Origin: JALZHR01 sp036388475
Lineage (GTDB): Bacteria > Acidobacteriota > Blastocatellia > Pyrinomonadales > Pyrinomonadaceae
DNA: 64,000 nt
Assembly (NCBI GenBank): GCA_036388475.1
Contig: DASVRT010000024.1
Span: 1-64,000, forward strand
Direction of reading: 5' to 3'
Both the position numbers and the translations under genes were made by a program. Shown here piece by piece: positions 25,733-34,343 of this stretch. Within the stretch, counting starts at the first letter, position 1. Every line of letters starts with the position of its first letter. The notes under the pieces are model-generated. The model saw nothing but the letters and a program-made list of their open reading frames with translations. It made no database searches and had not been told where the DNA came from.

Positions 25733-27135
25733 ATCTTCATCGAGATAAAATCGACAATCTTTTCCGGCTCGTCGTCGCTGAGCGCCATTCGTTTCGCGCC
25801 GATGACGGCTTCGGAGATGTTTTCGACGCGCGTTTTGTAACGGTTGTCGCGGACGATTAAATCTTCGATGACGCGGCGTTCGAGCTTTTCGCGCGAGGCG
25901 TCTTCTTCCAAATCGGCGGCGACGGCGTATTCGACCGGCGCGGAATGATTTTTGATGCGCACGTGCAGCGCGTTCGTCAATCGCTGCGCTTCCTCGCGGA
26001 TTGTTTTCAGCTCCAGCAGCGAATTCGGAAAACCCAGATGCCCGCGCAGCGTGATTTCGATAATCGGCGGCAGGGAAAACGATGAATGATGAACGCGGAA
26101 CGATGAATTCGTCAGTTCATTTTCCGAATTCGCCATTTCGCGTTTCGCCTTCATCATTTCGCGCACTTCGTTTATCGGTTCGCCTTCTTCGTTTACCAGG
26201 TTGCCTTCCGCGTTCATCGTTCCGCGTTCATCATTCATCGTTTGACTCGCGCCGCGCGCTTGATTTTTGACCATTTCCAGAACGCCTTCGGTAACTTCTT
26301 TTGCTTCCTGACAGCGCGAAACGTCGAACGAAAGACGCTGAAACGGGCGCTGGTGATAATCGCGGACGTGGCGCGCCGTGATTTGATTTTGCTCGTCGAC
26401 TTCGACCAGAAACGCGCCGCGCGTTTCGCGGTATTCGTCGATGCTGGTGATTTCGAGCGAGCCGGGATTGAACGCCCAGTTGTCAATCTCGTAATGCTTG
26501 TGCGTGTGTCCGAGCGCGACGTAATCGGTGACTTCCTTAAGCTCTTTCAGATTTACCAGCGACAGCGCGGGAATCGGGTGCGTCTGATGACCTTCGACGT
26601 CCGTATGCAGCAGTAAAATGTGAAACGCGCCGGCGCGCCGGTTGTCTTTCAGCGCTTTGGTCAGCATCGGAATCGCCCAGTTTGCCGACGCGCCGTACCA
26701 GTTCGACCCGAAAATCCGGGCGTTGCCGATGTCTACAAAACCGCCTTTGCCGAATTCCTCGTCCCACGCCTCATAAAACATCTTGCCTTCGACGTTCTTC
26801 GGCTCCAGCAAATATAAAAGATTCCAGTTCGCCAGCGAGCGCAGCCAGCTGTATTCGCTGTCGTTGTGTTTCTGGTCGTGATTGCCTTCAATCGTGATGA
26901 CCGGAATACCGGCGTCGCGCAGCAGGCTCAAACCGGCAAAAGCATAATTCATCGTTTCGGGCGGCACGTTGCGTTTGTGAAAAAAATCGCCCGCCATAAC
27001 GACGAAATCAACCTTTTCGCCGATGGCGTATTTTTTGATGACGTCAATCCAGGCATCGAAAAAATCGCGCGGAGATTCGTTGAGCTGGTAACGCGTGCAG
27101 CCGAGGTGAATGTCGGAAACGTGCAGGAATTTCAT
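25699..27135 (-). CDS. Mre11/SbcD-type metallophosphoesterase (DNA repair exonuclease)
   Basis: 478 residues. The N-terminal calcineurin-like phosphoesterase domain has all the metal motifs: HVSDIHLG (6-13), VMAGDFFHKR (46-55), EGNHDQKH (83-90), LLLHTDVEGHQ (175-185) and ALGHTHKHY (207-215). These predict two-Mn nuclease activity on DNA ends, normally with an SbcC/Rad50-type ATPase, which is not nearby. Residues about 299-354 are encoded by a palindromic repeat inserted in frame (26077-26243), and the last ten residues come from another repeat. The C-terminal capping domain (about 358-450) continues normally after the insertion, so the protein is probably still functional. Confidence 0.88.
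   Translation of the reverse strand: MKFLHVSDIHLGCTRYQLNESPRDFFDAWIDVIKKYAIGEKVDFVVMAGDFFHKRNVPPETMNYAFAGLSLLRDAGIPVITIEGNHDQKHNDSEYSWLRSLANWNLLYLLEPKNVEGKMFYEAWDEEFGKGGFVDIGNARIFGSNWYGASANWAIPMLTKALKDNRRAGAFHILLLHTDVEGHQTHPIPALSLVNLKELKEVTDYVALGHTHKHYEIDNWAFNPGSLEITSIDEYRETRGAFLVEVDEQNQITARHVRDYHQRPFQRLSFDVSRCQEAKEVTEGVLEMVKNQARGASQTMNDERGTMNAEGNLVNEEGEPINEVREMMKAKREMANSENELTNSSFRVHHSSFSLPPIIEITLRGHLGFPNSLLELKTIREEAQRLTNALHVRIKNHSAPVEYAVAADLEEDASREKLERRVIEDLIVRDNRYKTRVENISEAVIGAKRMALSDDEPEKIVDFISMKITENSEVRTEN
26077..26243. repeat. Palindromic element inserted in frame within the nuclease gene
   Basis: A perfect 31-base inverted repeat (26077-26107 and 26213-26243, core CGATGAATGATGAACGCGG) encloses 105 bases. 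The element is built of the same ATGAACG-type words as the intergenic copy at 40414-40505. Here it is translated as QTMNDERGTMNAEG at one end and SSFRVHHSSFSL at the other, with a Glu/Asn/Met-rich middle. Both reading-frame ends rejoin the nuclease without a stop or shift. Confidence 0.85.
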
Positions 27136-27159
27136 AGCTTTATTTTATCATAAGGAAGA

Positions 27160-27260
27160 TTCAAACAGGATAGACGGGATGAGCAGGATAAATCATTTTG
27201 AAATCTACATTCGATTTTTATTTCAAACTTCCGGCAGATAAGTTTTTCATCCTGTTTGAA
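27160..27260. repeat. Intergenic palindrome (CAGGAT/ATCCTG words)
   Basis: TTCAAACAGGAT (27160-27171) pairs exactly with ATCCTGTTTGAA (27249-27260). Between them are AGGATAGACGGGATGAGCAG and other words of the same kind. It occupies the divergent gap between the nuclease and SDR genes. Confidence 0.6.
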
Positions 27261-27303
27261 ATAGCCTTTGCATATTCAAACCTCCGGCGTTAAATTATGC
27301 GTT

Positions 27304-28113
27304 ATGAACAAAGTCATTCTTATCACGGGCGCGTCGAGCGGCATCGGCAGGGAAACGGCGAAGCTTTTTCAAACTAAAAACTGGAAAGTCGCCGCCACGA
27401 TGCGCGCGCCGGAAAAAGCCGAAGATTTGCGCAACATTGCCGACGTCGAATGTTTTCGCCTTGACGTGACGGACGCGGATTCGATAAAAAGCGCGATTGC
27501 CGCGACGATTGAGAAATTCGGGCGCATCGACGCAGTCGTCAACAACGCCGGTTACGGCTTGGTCGGCGCGTTTGAAGCCGCCACCGGGGCGCAAATCGAA
27601 AAGCAGTTTCAGACCAACGTATTCGGCTTGATGAACGTCTGCCGCGAAATTCTGCCCGTTTTCCGCGAGCGTAAAAAAGGCATTATCGTCAACGTCGCTT
27701 CGATGGGCGGGCGCATCACGTTTCCGCTCTACAGTCTTTATCACGCGACGAAATGGGCGGTCGAAGGCTTTTCCGAGTCCTTGCAATACGAGGTCGAGCA
27801 ATTCAATATCCGCATCAAAATCATCGAGCCGGGACCGATAAAGACGGATTTTTACGACCGTTCGATGGATTTGACGCGGCGCGCGGGCTTGACGGCTTAC
27901 GACGGTTTTATCGACCGGGCGATGCCGAATATGCAGAAAGCCGGAGCCGACGCGCCGGGCGGCGCGGTTGTCGCCGAGACGATTTACGAAGCCGTGACCG
28001 ACGGTTCAAAAAAAATGCGTTACCCGGTCAATTCAAAGATGGTTTTGGCGGCGCGCAAGCTTCTGCCGGACAGTTTGTTTTTCAAAGTAGTCAAAAGCGC
28101 GGTTTTGAAATAG
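27304..28113 (+). CDS. Short-chain dehydrogenase/reductase (SDR)
   Basis: About 269 residues from the ATG at 27304 (an upstream in-frame ATG at 27268 adds 12 unlikely residues). Classical SDR features are all present: TGASSGIGRE cofactor loop (TGxxxGxG), NNAGYG, the catalytic serine region VNVASMGG and the catalytic YHATKWAVEGF (YxxxK). It should oxidise or reduce a hydroxyl or carbonyl with NAD(P)H; the substrate is not predictable. Monocistronic on the plus strand, divergent from the nuclease. Confidence 0.92.
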   Translation: MNKVILITGASSGIGRETAKLFQTKNWKVAATMRAPEKAEDLRNIADVECFRLDVTDADSIKSAIAATIEKFGRIDAVVNNAGYGLVGAFEAATGAQIEKQFQTNVFGLMNVCREILPVFRERKKGIIVNVASMGGRITFPLYSLYHATKWAVEGFSESLQYEVEQFNIRIKIIEPGPIKTDFYDRSMDLTRRAGLTAYDGFIDRAMPNMQKAGADAPGGAVVAETIYEAVTDGSKKMRYPVNSKMVLAARKLLPDSLFFKVVKSAVLK

Positions 28114-28298
28114 CAAATCGGTGAAAAAAATGAGAATATAAACGTCAAGTATTTGTAAAGCCCCGTTCCGATTCAGAAACTTTCCCGTTTATGAGCAAAC
28201 GAATGAAAATATCTCTTTATTATTACAACTACGCCGGTATAAGTTTATTGTATTTTCCGCTCAATCAACGTTCTTATGTGTGGAAGCCTACTTAAGTG

Positions 28299-28307
28299 TG
28301 CTACAAT
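28299..28307 (+). promoter_or_regulatory. Extended -10 promoter candidate
   Basis: TGCTACAAT is an extended -10 (TGn-TACAAT). It lies in the gene-free stretch 28114-28433, about 130 bases before the radical SAM gene. A -35 is not convincing (TTATGT region). Nothing else is recognised in this stretch. Confidence 0.35.
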
Positions 28308-28433
28308 GACTTTCACAAGAATTGCGTCTCAGCATTCAGTACGAAAATAATATAACCAAGTCGTAACAAAACCTGTAAACAAGCATTTTGTTGTTTATTT
28401 CTCGATTGTTACGGCGCGATAGAAAGAGAATTT

Positions 28434-29996
<1,563 letters not shown>

Positions 29997-30026
29997 GAAT
30001 ACATTTGTATAAATTCGGAAATGTTT

Positions 30027-30062
30027 CGGCGGTGTAAAACTTTTACACCGCCGATTTATTTT
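30027..30062. terminator. Bidirectional terminator between convergent genes
   Basis: CGGCGGTGTAAAA and TTTTACACCGCCG form a near-perfect stem with a minimal loop, followed by ATTTATTTT. It sits between the plus-strand radical SAM gene and the minus-strand pyrophosphatase, and its A-rich and T-rich inner bases suit both directions. Confidence 0.85.
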
Positions 30063-30082
30063 GTCAGGTTATTGTATATTTA

Positions 30083-30643
30083 TTATTTTCGATTCGGCTT
30101 TTTGTAAAGCTCGATTCCTTCGTCCGCAATCTTTTTCGCTTTTATTGCGGCAAAGCGCCCGAGCGGTTTAAATTGCTTGCCTTTCGCCTCGTTGTAGGAA
30201 ACGAAAAAATGCTCGATTTCGTTGACCAGCGTTTCGTTTAAATCGTTGATTGATTTGACGTCTTCGTGAACGCGCGAATTGGCGGCGACGGCGATTAATC
30301 TATCGTTGCGCCCGGTTTCGCCGTCCTTTTCGGTTTGCTCGGCTTCGATGACGCCGATGAGCCGCGACGGGACGAGACAGCCGACAAAAGCCGGTTCGTC
30401 CAGCAAAACCAAAACGTCGAGCGGGTCGCCGTCGCCGCCGAGCGTGTTCGGGATAAAGCCGAAATCGAACGGAAAAGAATGCCCGACCGCCAGCACGCCG
30501 CCGAGCTTGAAAAGCCCGAGCTTTTCGTCAAACTCGTATTTGTTGCGGCTGCCTTTCGGCGTATCGACAATAACGTTGAGGTCGCCGGACTCTTCGTCAA
30601 ACGGCGCAATTTTAGCAAACGGACTGTTTTGTTTCTTCTGCAT
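30083..30643 (-). CDS. ppa: Inorganic pyrophosphatase (family I)
   Basis: About 186 residues from the ATG at 30643. The family I signature DGDPLDVLVL supplies the metal-binding aspartates, preceded by PFDFGFIPNTLGGDGDP and followed by RNDRLIAV and the helical tail. It hydrolyses PPi to phosphate and drives biosynthetic reactions. The frame is open to a TTG at 30697, but those extra 18 codons lie inside a 30-bp palindrome arm and are unlike the family, so the internal ATG is preferred. No strong Shine-Dalgarno is seen. Confidence 0.92.
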   Translation of the reverse strand: MQKKQNSPFAKIAPFDEESGDLNVIVDTPKGSRNKYEFDEKLGLFKLGGVLAVGHSFPFDFGFIPNTLGGDGDPLDVLVLLDEPAFVGCLVPSRLIGVIEAEQTEKDGETGRNDRLIAVAANSRVHEDVKSINDLNETLVNEIEHFFVSYNEAKGKQFKPLGRFAAIKAKKIADEGIELYKKPNRK

Positions 30644-30675
30644 AAAACAATTTTGGAAACAAATTTCCACGTCTT

Positions 30676-30777
30676 CTTCGCGCGCGTTGCTTCTCAACCG
30701 GGAAAGAATTTTTTAGTAACTATTTTGTTGAATTTTCAAAAACAAGATTTCCCGCTTGAGAAGCAACGCGCGCGAAG
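30676..30777. repeat. 30-bp inverted repeat directly behind a stop codon
   Basis: Arms 30676-30705 and 30748-30777 pair at 29 of 30 positions (core CGCGCGTTGCTTCTCAA), with a 42-base AT-rich loop. The right arm ends at the base before the stop codon (30778-30780) of the phosphatase gene, so its transcript would end in this hairpin. It may act as terminator or processing signal, but lacks a clean U-tract. Confidence 0.9.
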
Positions 30778-31647
30778 TTAAAAGCTTTCGTTCGCTTTGG
30801 ATTTCACGCGCAGGCGTTCGAACTCGCGCAAAAGCGGCTTTAAATGCTGAACCGTTTCGTCGTGCGCCGCGCCGTTGGTGGCTAGAATGCCGTTATGATT
30901 CTGCACGTCGTGCAAATCGTAGCGCAGCGGATAGCCGAAAAGGTCGGTCATTTTTCCGCCCGCTTCTTCCAGAATAATCTGCGGCGCGCACGTGTCCCAA
31001 AACTTCGTGCGCGGGCTCAGATGAATGTATAAATCGCAGATTTGCTGCGCAATCAAGCCGATTTTGATGCCGACCGAGCCGCGCTGGATTTCCTGCCGGA
31101 AGCCGAAATCTTCGATGATGCGATACATTTTCGGGCTGCGGTGATTGCGGCTCGAAGCCAGAAGCATTTCCGTAAAATTCGTTTTTTCGGAAACCTGCAG
31201 GCGCTTCGGCGCTTCGTCGTTCTGAATCATAAACGCGCCCGCGCCTTTCGACGCAAAATACAGAGTGTTGTGAACCGGCAGGAAAACGACGCCTAAAATC
31301 ACCTCGCCGCCCGCCGTCAAACCGATTTGGACGCCGAAATCGCCGTCTTTTTTGATAAATCCCCAAGTGCCGTCAATCGGGTCAATCATCCAGACGCGGT
31401 TTCTGGTCGCGCGTATCTCTATCAAATCGTCTTCTTCTTCGGACAAAACGCCGTCTTCGGGAAAAGCTTCGGTCAAGCCGGCGACAATCATCCGGCTGGC
31501 GGTTTTGTCGGCTATCGTGACGGGTTCGGAGAAATTGTCCGCGCCGAGCTTTTGTTCGGCAATGATTTCCAGCGCGTAAAATTCCAGAATTGTTTTGCCC
31601 GCCTCGCGCGCCAGAGCGACGGCAGCTTCGAGTTCTTTTTCCAACAT
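30778..31647 (-). CDS. Inositol-monophosphatase-family phosphatase
   Basis: About 289 residues from the ATG at 31647. The frame extends to 31701, but those 18 codons are encoded by a repeat and were rejected. Li-sensitive phosphatase motifs are present: GVLSEEEDD, WMIDPIDGTWGF (metal-binding DPIDGT) and FWDTCAPQIILEEAGGK. Candidates are histidinol-phosphatase (HisN-type), inositol-1-phosphatase or CysQ-like 3'-nucleotidase; the motifs do not separate them. Its stop codon abuts the 30-bp palindrome. Confidence 0.88.
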   Translation of the reverse strand: MLEKELEAAVALAREAGKTILEFYALEIIAEQKLGADNFSEPVTIADKTASRMIVAGLTEAFPEDGVLSEEEDDLIEIRATRNRVWMIDPIDGTWGFIKKDGDFGVQIGLTAGGEVILGVVFLPVHNTLYFASKGAGAFMIQNDEAPKRLQVSEKTNFTEMLLASSRNHRSPKMYRIIEDFGFRQEIQRGSVGIKIGLIAQQICDLYIHLSPRTKFWDTCAPQIILEEAGGKMTDLFGYPLRYDLHDVQNHNGILATNGAAHDETVQHLKPLLREFERLRVKSKANESF

Positions 31648-31676
31648 TACTTCTAATCTATCATATTTGAAATTTA

Positions 31677-31757
31677 GCCACGAAATTACACGAAAAGGCA
31701 CAAAATTAGATTTTGTTTTGTTCGCCTTCGCGTGTGTTTGTTCGTCGCTAAATCTTC
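31677..31757. repeat. Decayed palindrome (CACGAAA/TTCGTG words)
   Basis: CCACGAAATTACACGAAAAGG and TTCGCCTTCGCGTGTGTTTG form imperfect complementary arms in the divergent gap between the phosphatase and GAF genes. Its left arm creates the spurious N-terminal extension of the phosphatase frame. Confidence 0.45.
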
Positions 31758-31775
31758 TGTGGTAAACTCAAACCT

Positions 31776-32261
31776 ATGGCAGAAAGTTTGGCTTTTTCAA
31801 AGACGAAAGAGCGGAAAGTAATCTACGACGAGCTTGCGCCGCAGATTGCCGCGCTGGTGGCGGGCGAAACGGATTTGGTCGCGAATTTAGCGAATATCGG
31901 CGCCGCGCTCAAAGAAGCGTTCGGGTTTTTCTGGGTCGGTTTTTATATTAAAAAGGAAAATCAGTTGGTCCTGAGCGCGTTTCAAGGCTCGATTGCCTGC
32001 ACGCGGATTGATTTCGATAAAGGCGTCTGCGGGCATTGCTACACGACGCGCGAAACGGTAATCGTGCCGGACGTCGAAAAATTTCCCGGTCATATCGCTT
32101 GCAGCTCGCTTTCGAAATCGGAAATCGTTTTGCCGATTTTCGGCGCATCGGGCGAAGTTTTCGGCGTGCTGGACGTAGACAGCGATAAACTCGACGATTT
32201 TTCACAAAGCGATGCGGAAGGGTTGCGAAAAATTGCAGATATTATTGAAAGAATAATTTAA
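31776..32261 (+). CDS. msrC: Free methionine-(R)-sulfoxide reductase (GAF domain)
   Basis: 161 residues, a single GAF domain. The fRMsr signature is clear: GSIACTRIDFDKGVCG and PDVEKFPGHIACSS. Cysteines 75, 85 and 109 have the same spacing (10 and 24) as the catalytic and resolving cysteines of E. coli YebR/MsrC. The enzyme reduces free oxidised methionine with thioredoxin, giving protection from oxidants. Its stop overlaps the start of the aldo/keto reductase gene by one base (TAATG), so the two are translationally coupled. Confidence 0.92.
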   Translation: MAESLAFSKTKERKVIYDELAPQIAALVAGETDLVANLANIGAALKEAFGFFWVGFYIKKENQLVLSAFQGSIACTRIDFDKGVCGHCYTTRETVIVPDVEKFPGHIACSSLSKSEIVLPIFGASGEVFGVLDVDSDKLDDFSQSDAEGLRKIADIIERII

Positions 32262-33364
32262 TGACGGAAAAATTTGCGACCGGCGAAGGCACAAAGCGTT
32301 TCGCCGAAAAATTTAAAGATGCAGCGAGCGGGCATTTTCGCGCGGCGCAGGGCTTGACCGTTTCGTCAATCGGCATCGGAACTTATCTGGGAAACTGGGA
32401 CGCGGCGACCGACGAAAGCTACACGAACGCGATTGCGCGCTTCGTCGAACTCGGCGGAAATGTTATCGACACGGCGGCGAATTATCGTTTTCAGCGCAGC
32501 GAGCGAAATATCGGGAAAGCCTTGAAAATTTTAGGCGAAAAAGGCTTCGGGCGCGACGAAATCGTGATTTGCACGAAAGGCGGTTATCTGCCGTTTGACG
32601 GCGAGCCGCCGCGCGACGTTCGGACGTATTTTCAGGAAAATTTTGTCGCTCAAGGAATTGCGACGTTTGACGATTTGGTCGGCGGCAGTCATTGTATGAC
32701 GCCGAAATATCTGGAAAGTCAGGTCAATCAATCGCTGCAAAATATGAATCTGGATGGTCTGGACGTTTTCTACATTCACAATCCGGAATCGCAGCTTTCC
32801 GAAATTCCCGCCGGCGCGTTTGAAGCGCGTCTGGCGCGGGCGTTTGAAAAGCTGGAAGAATTAAGACAAAACGGCAAGCTGCAATTTTACGGCGCGGCGA
32901 CGTGGAACGGTTTTCGCGTGCAGCCTGCCGCCGGCGGTTATCACTCGCTCGAAAAAATGGTGAATATCGCGCGGCAAATCGGCGGCGAGGGGCACGGCTT
33001 CCGCTTTATCCAACTGCCGTTTAATCTGGCGATGCCGGAAGCCCTGCTTTTGCCGAATCAGCAGTTTAGCGGGCAGGTTTTATCGACCGTCGAAGCGGCG
33101 CGGAATCTGGATGTCTCGGTCGTGTGCAGCGCTTCGATTTTGCAGGGAAAACTGGCGCGGAATCTGCCCGCAAACGTTCGCGAAACGATGGGAAATCCCG
33201 AATCGGACGCGCTGGCGAGCCTGCAATTCGTCCGCTCGACGCCTTTTGTCACGACGGCGCTGGTCGGAATGAGCCGCGAAAAACACGTCGAAGAAAATAT
33301 GCGGCTGGCGCGAATCGAAGCGGTTCCGGCGGAAACTTATCAACAGCTTTTTGCGGCGGGCTGA
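32261..33364 (+). CDS. Aldo/keto reductase
   Basis: 367 residues, a TIM-barrel NADPH-dependent oxidoreductase of the larger bacterial AKR type. Features are SIGIGTYLGNWD, NVIDTAANYRFQRSERNIGKAL (catalytic Asp/Tyr region), EIVICTKGGYLP (catalytic Lys), LDVFYIHNPESQ (catalytic His) and TALVGMSREKHVEENM at the cofactor phosphate site. The catalytic tetrad therefore appears complete. It is coupled to the free methionine sulfoxide reductase, which suggests a shared role in redox or carbonyl stress. The substrate is unknown. Confidence 0.9.
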   Translation: MTEKFATGEGTKRFAEKFKDAASGHFRAAQGLTVSSIGIGTYLGNWDAATDESYTNAIARFVELGGNVIDTAANYRFQRSERNIGKALKILGEKGFGRDEIVICTKGGYLPFDGEPPRDVRTYFQENFVAQGIATFDDLVGGSHCMTPKYLESQVNQSLQNMNLDGLDVFYIHNPESQLSEIPAGAFEARLARAFEKLEELRQNGKLQFYGAATWNGFRVQPAAGGYHSLEKMVNIARQIGGEGHGFRFIQLPFNLAMPEALLLPNQQFSGQVLSTVEAARNLDVSVVCSASILQGKLARNLPANVRETMGNPESDALASLQFVRSTPFVTTALVGMSREKHVEENMRLARIEAVPAETYQQLFAAG

Positions 33365-33503
33365 TTCGGGAAACTAAAAAAAACTAAAAAAATAATAAGA
33401 GCGAACCGCGATAAACGCGCCGGTCAAAAAGGGAAGAAAATTTTAGGAAAATACGGCGGCGGTTGAAATAAAAGCGTTTTTGACGGAAACTTACCGGCAA
33501 ATG

Positions 33504-33537
33504 GTTTCGTAAACTTTGATGTTTCGTAAACTTTGAT
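33504..33537. repeat. 17-bp exact tandem duplication
   Basis: GTTTCGTAAACTTTGAT occurs twice head to tail immediately before the ATG at 33539, in place of a normal ribosome site. Confidence 0.85.
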
Positions 33538-33538
33538 A

Positions 33539-33862
33539 ATGAAAATAACAACATTTTTAATCACGCTGCTGGTAAACACGTCAATCGGCTTTTTTTTGTT
33601 TTTTATGCTGCTGCTTGCGATGAACGGCTTTCATGAGAACGATGCGACGCCGGGTTTGCTTTTGTATATCGTTTGGGGTTTGCTTACGGCAGTAATTACG
33701 GGCGTTTTAGGCGCTCTGCTGGCAAATTATCTGGCGACGAAAAAAGCTCTGAACAAAATCCTGGCGACGATAATTTCAAGTCTGATATTTGTTATCGCCG
33801 GCGGCGTTTCGATTATTGTCGGCGCTTTCGGGGCGGTTCTTTTGGCATCGGCACTAAAATAA
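33539..33862 (+). CDS. Small membrane protein, unknown
   Basis: About 107 residues with three hydrophobic helices: FLITLLVNTSIGFFLFFMLLL, LLLYIVWGLLTAVITGVLGALLANYL and LATIISSLIFVIAGGVSIIVGAFGAVLL. No motif or named family is recognised. The ATG at 33539 is taken in place of a TTG six bases earlier. It ends five bases before the DUF962 gene and is probably cotranscribed with it. Confidence 0.6.
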   Translation: MKITTFLITLLVNTSIGFFLFFMLLLAMNGFHENDATPGLLLYIVWGLLTAVITGVLGALLANYLATKKALNKILATIISSLIFVIAGGVSIIVGAFGAVLLASALK

Positions 33863-33867
33863 AATTT

Positions 33868-34212
33868 ATGGCTACGAGCGACGGAAAAATTGATAATTAC
33901 ACGGAATTCTGGGATTTTTACGTGCTGGAACACAGCAATCCTTTGACGCGCTGGTTTCATTTTATGGGGACGACGCTCGGCTTGATTCTGCTGGTCTGGT
34001 TCGTGCAGCTCGGCGCGTGGTATTATCTGCCGCTCTGCCTGGTAATGGGCTATGCTTTCGCCTGGTTTTCGCATTTTTTTATCGAGAAAAACAAGCCCGC
34101 GACCTTTAAATACCCGCTCTGGTCTTTTATTTCCGACTACAAAATGATGTGGTTTATGCTGTCGGGCAGAATGAACGAGGAAGTCCGGCGCGTGGAAAAT
34201 ATAAACAAGTGA
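33868..34212 (+). CDS. DUF962/Mpo1-like membrane protein
   Basis: 114 residues. The pattern NYTEFWDFYVLEHSNPLTRWFHFMGTTLG, then GYAFAWFSHFFIEKNKPATFKYPLWSFISDYKMM, is that of the DUF962 family related to yeast Mpo1, a dioxygenase of 2-hydroxy fatty acids. The conserved histidines (EHSNPLTRWFHFMG, FSHFFIEKNKPATF) that would hold iron are present. Two or three membrane helices are evident. Enzymatic activity in bacteria is an extrapolation. Confidence 0.85.
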   Translation: MATSDGKIDNYTEFWDFYVLEHSNPLTRWFHFMGTTLGLILLVWFVQLGAWYYLPLCLVMGYAFAWFSHFFIEKNKPATFKYPLWSFISDYKMMWFMLSGRMNEEVRRVENINK

Positions 34213-34288
34213 TGAATAATTGCTTTCATTTCCGCGTTAATTCCTGCTTGAACGTTAAACAACATTTTATTCCGAATCTGTTTCAAAC

Positions 34289-34328
34289 GCTCTGAATATC
34301 AAACTTTCGCTCTGAATATCGAATTTTC
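34289..34328. repeat. 20-bp tandem repeat and small palindrome
   Basis: GCTCTGAATATCAAACTTTC is followed directly by a copy with two changes. The second copy runs into AATATCGAA/TTCGATATT, a 9-bp hairpin. It lies between the convergent DUF962 and kinase genes and could end either transcript. Confidence 0.7.
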
Positions 34329-34343
34329 GATATTTGCCGCCGT

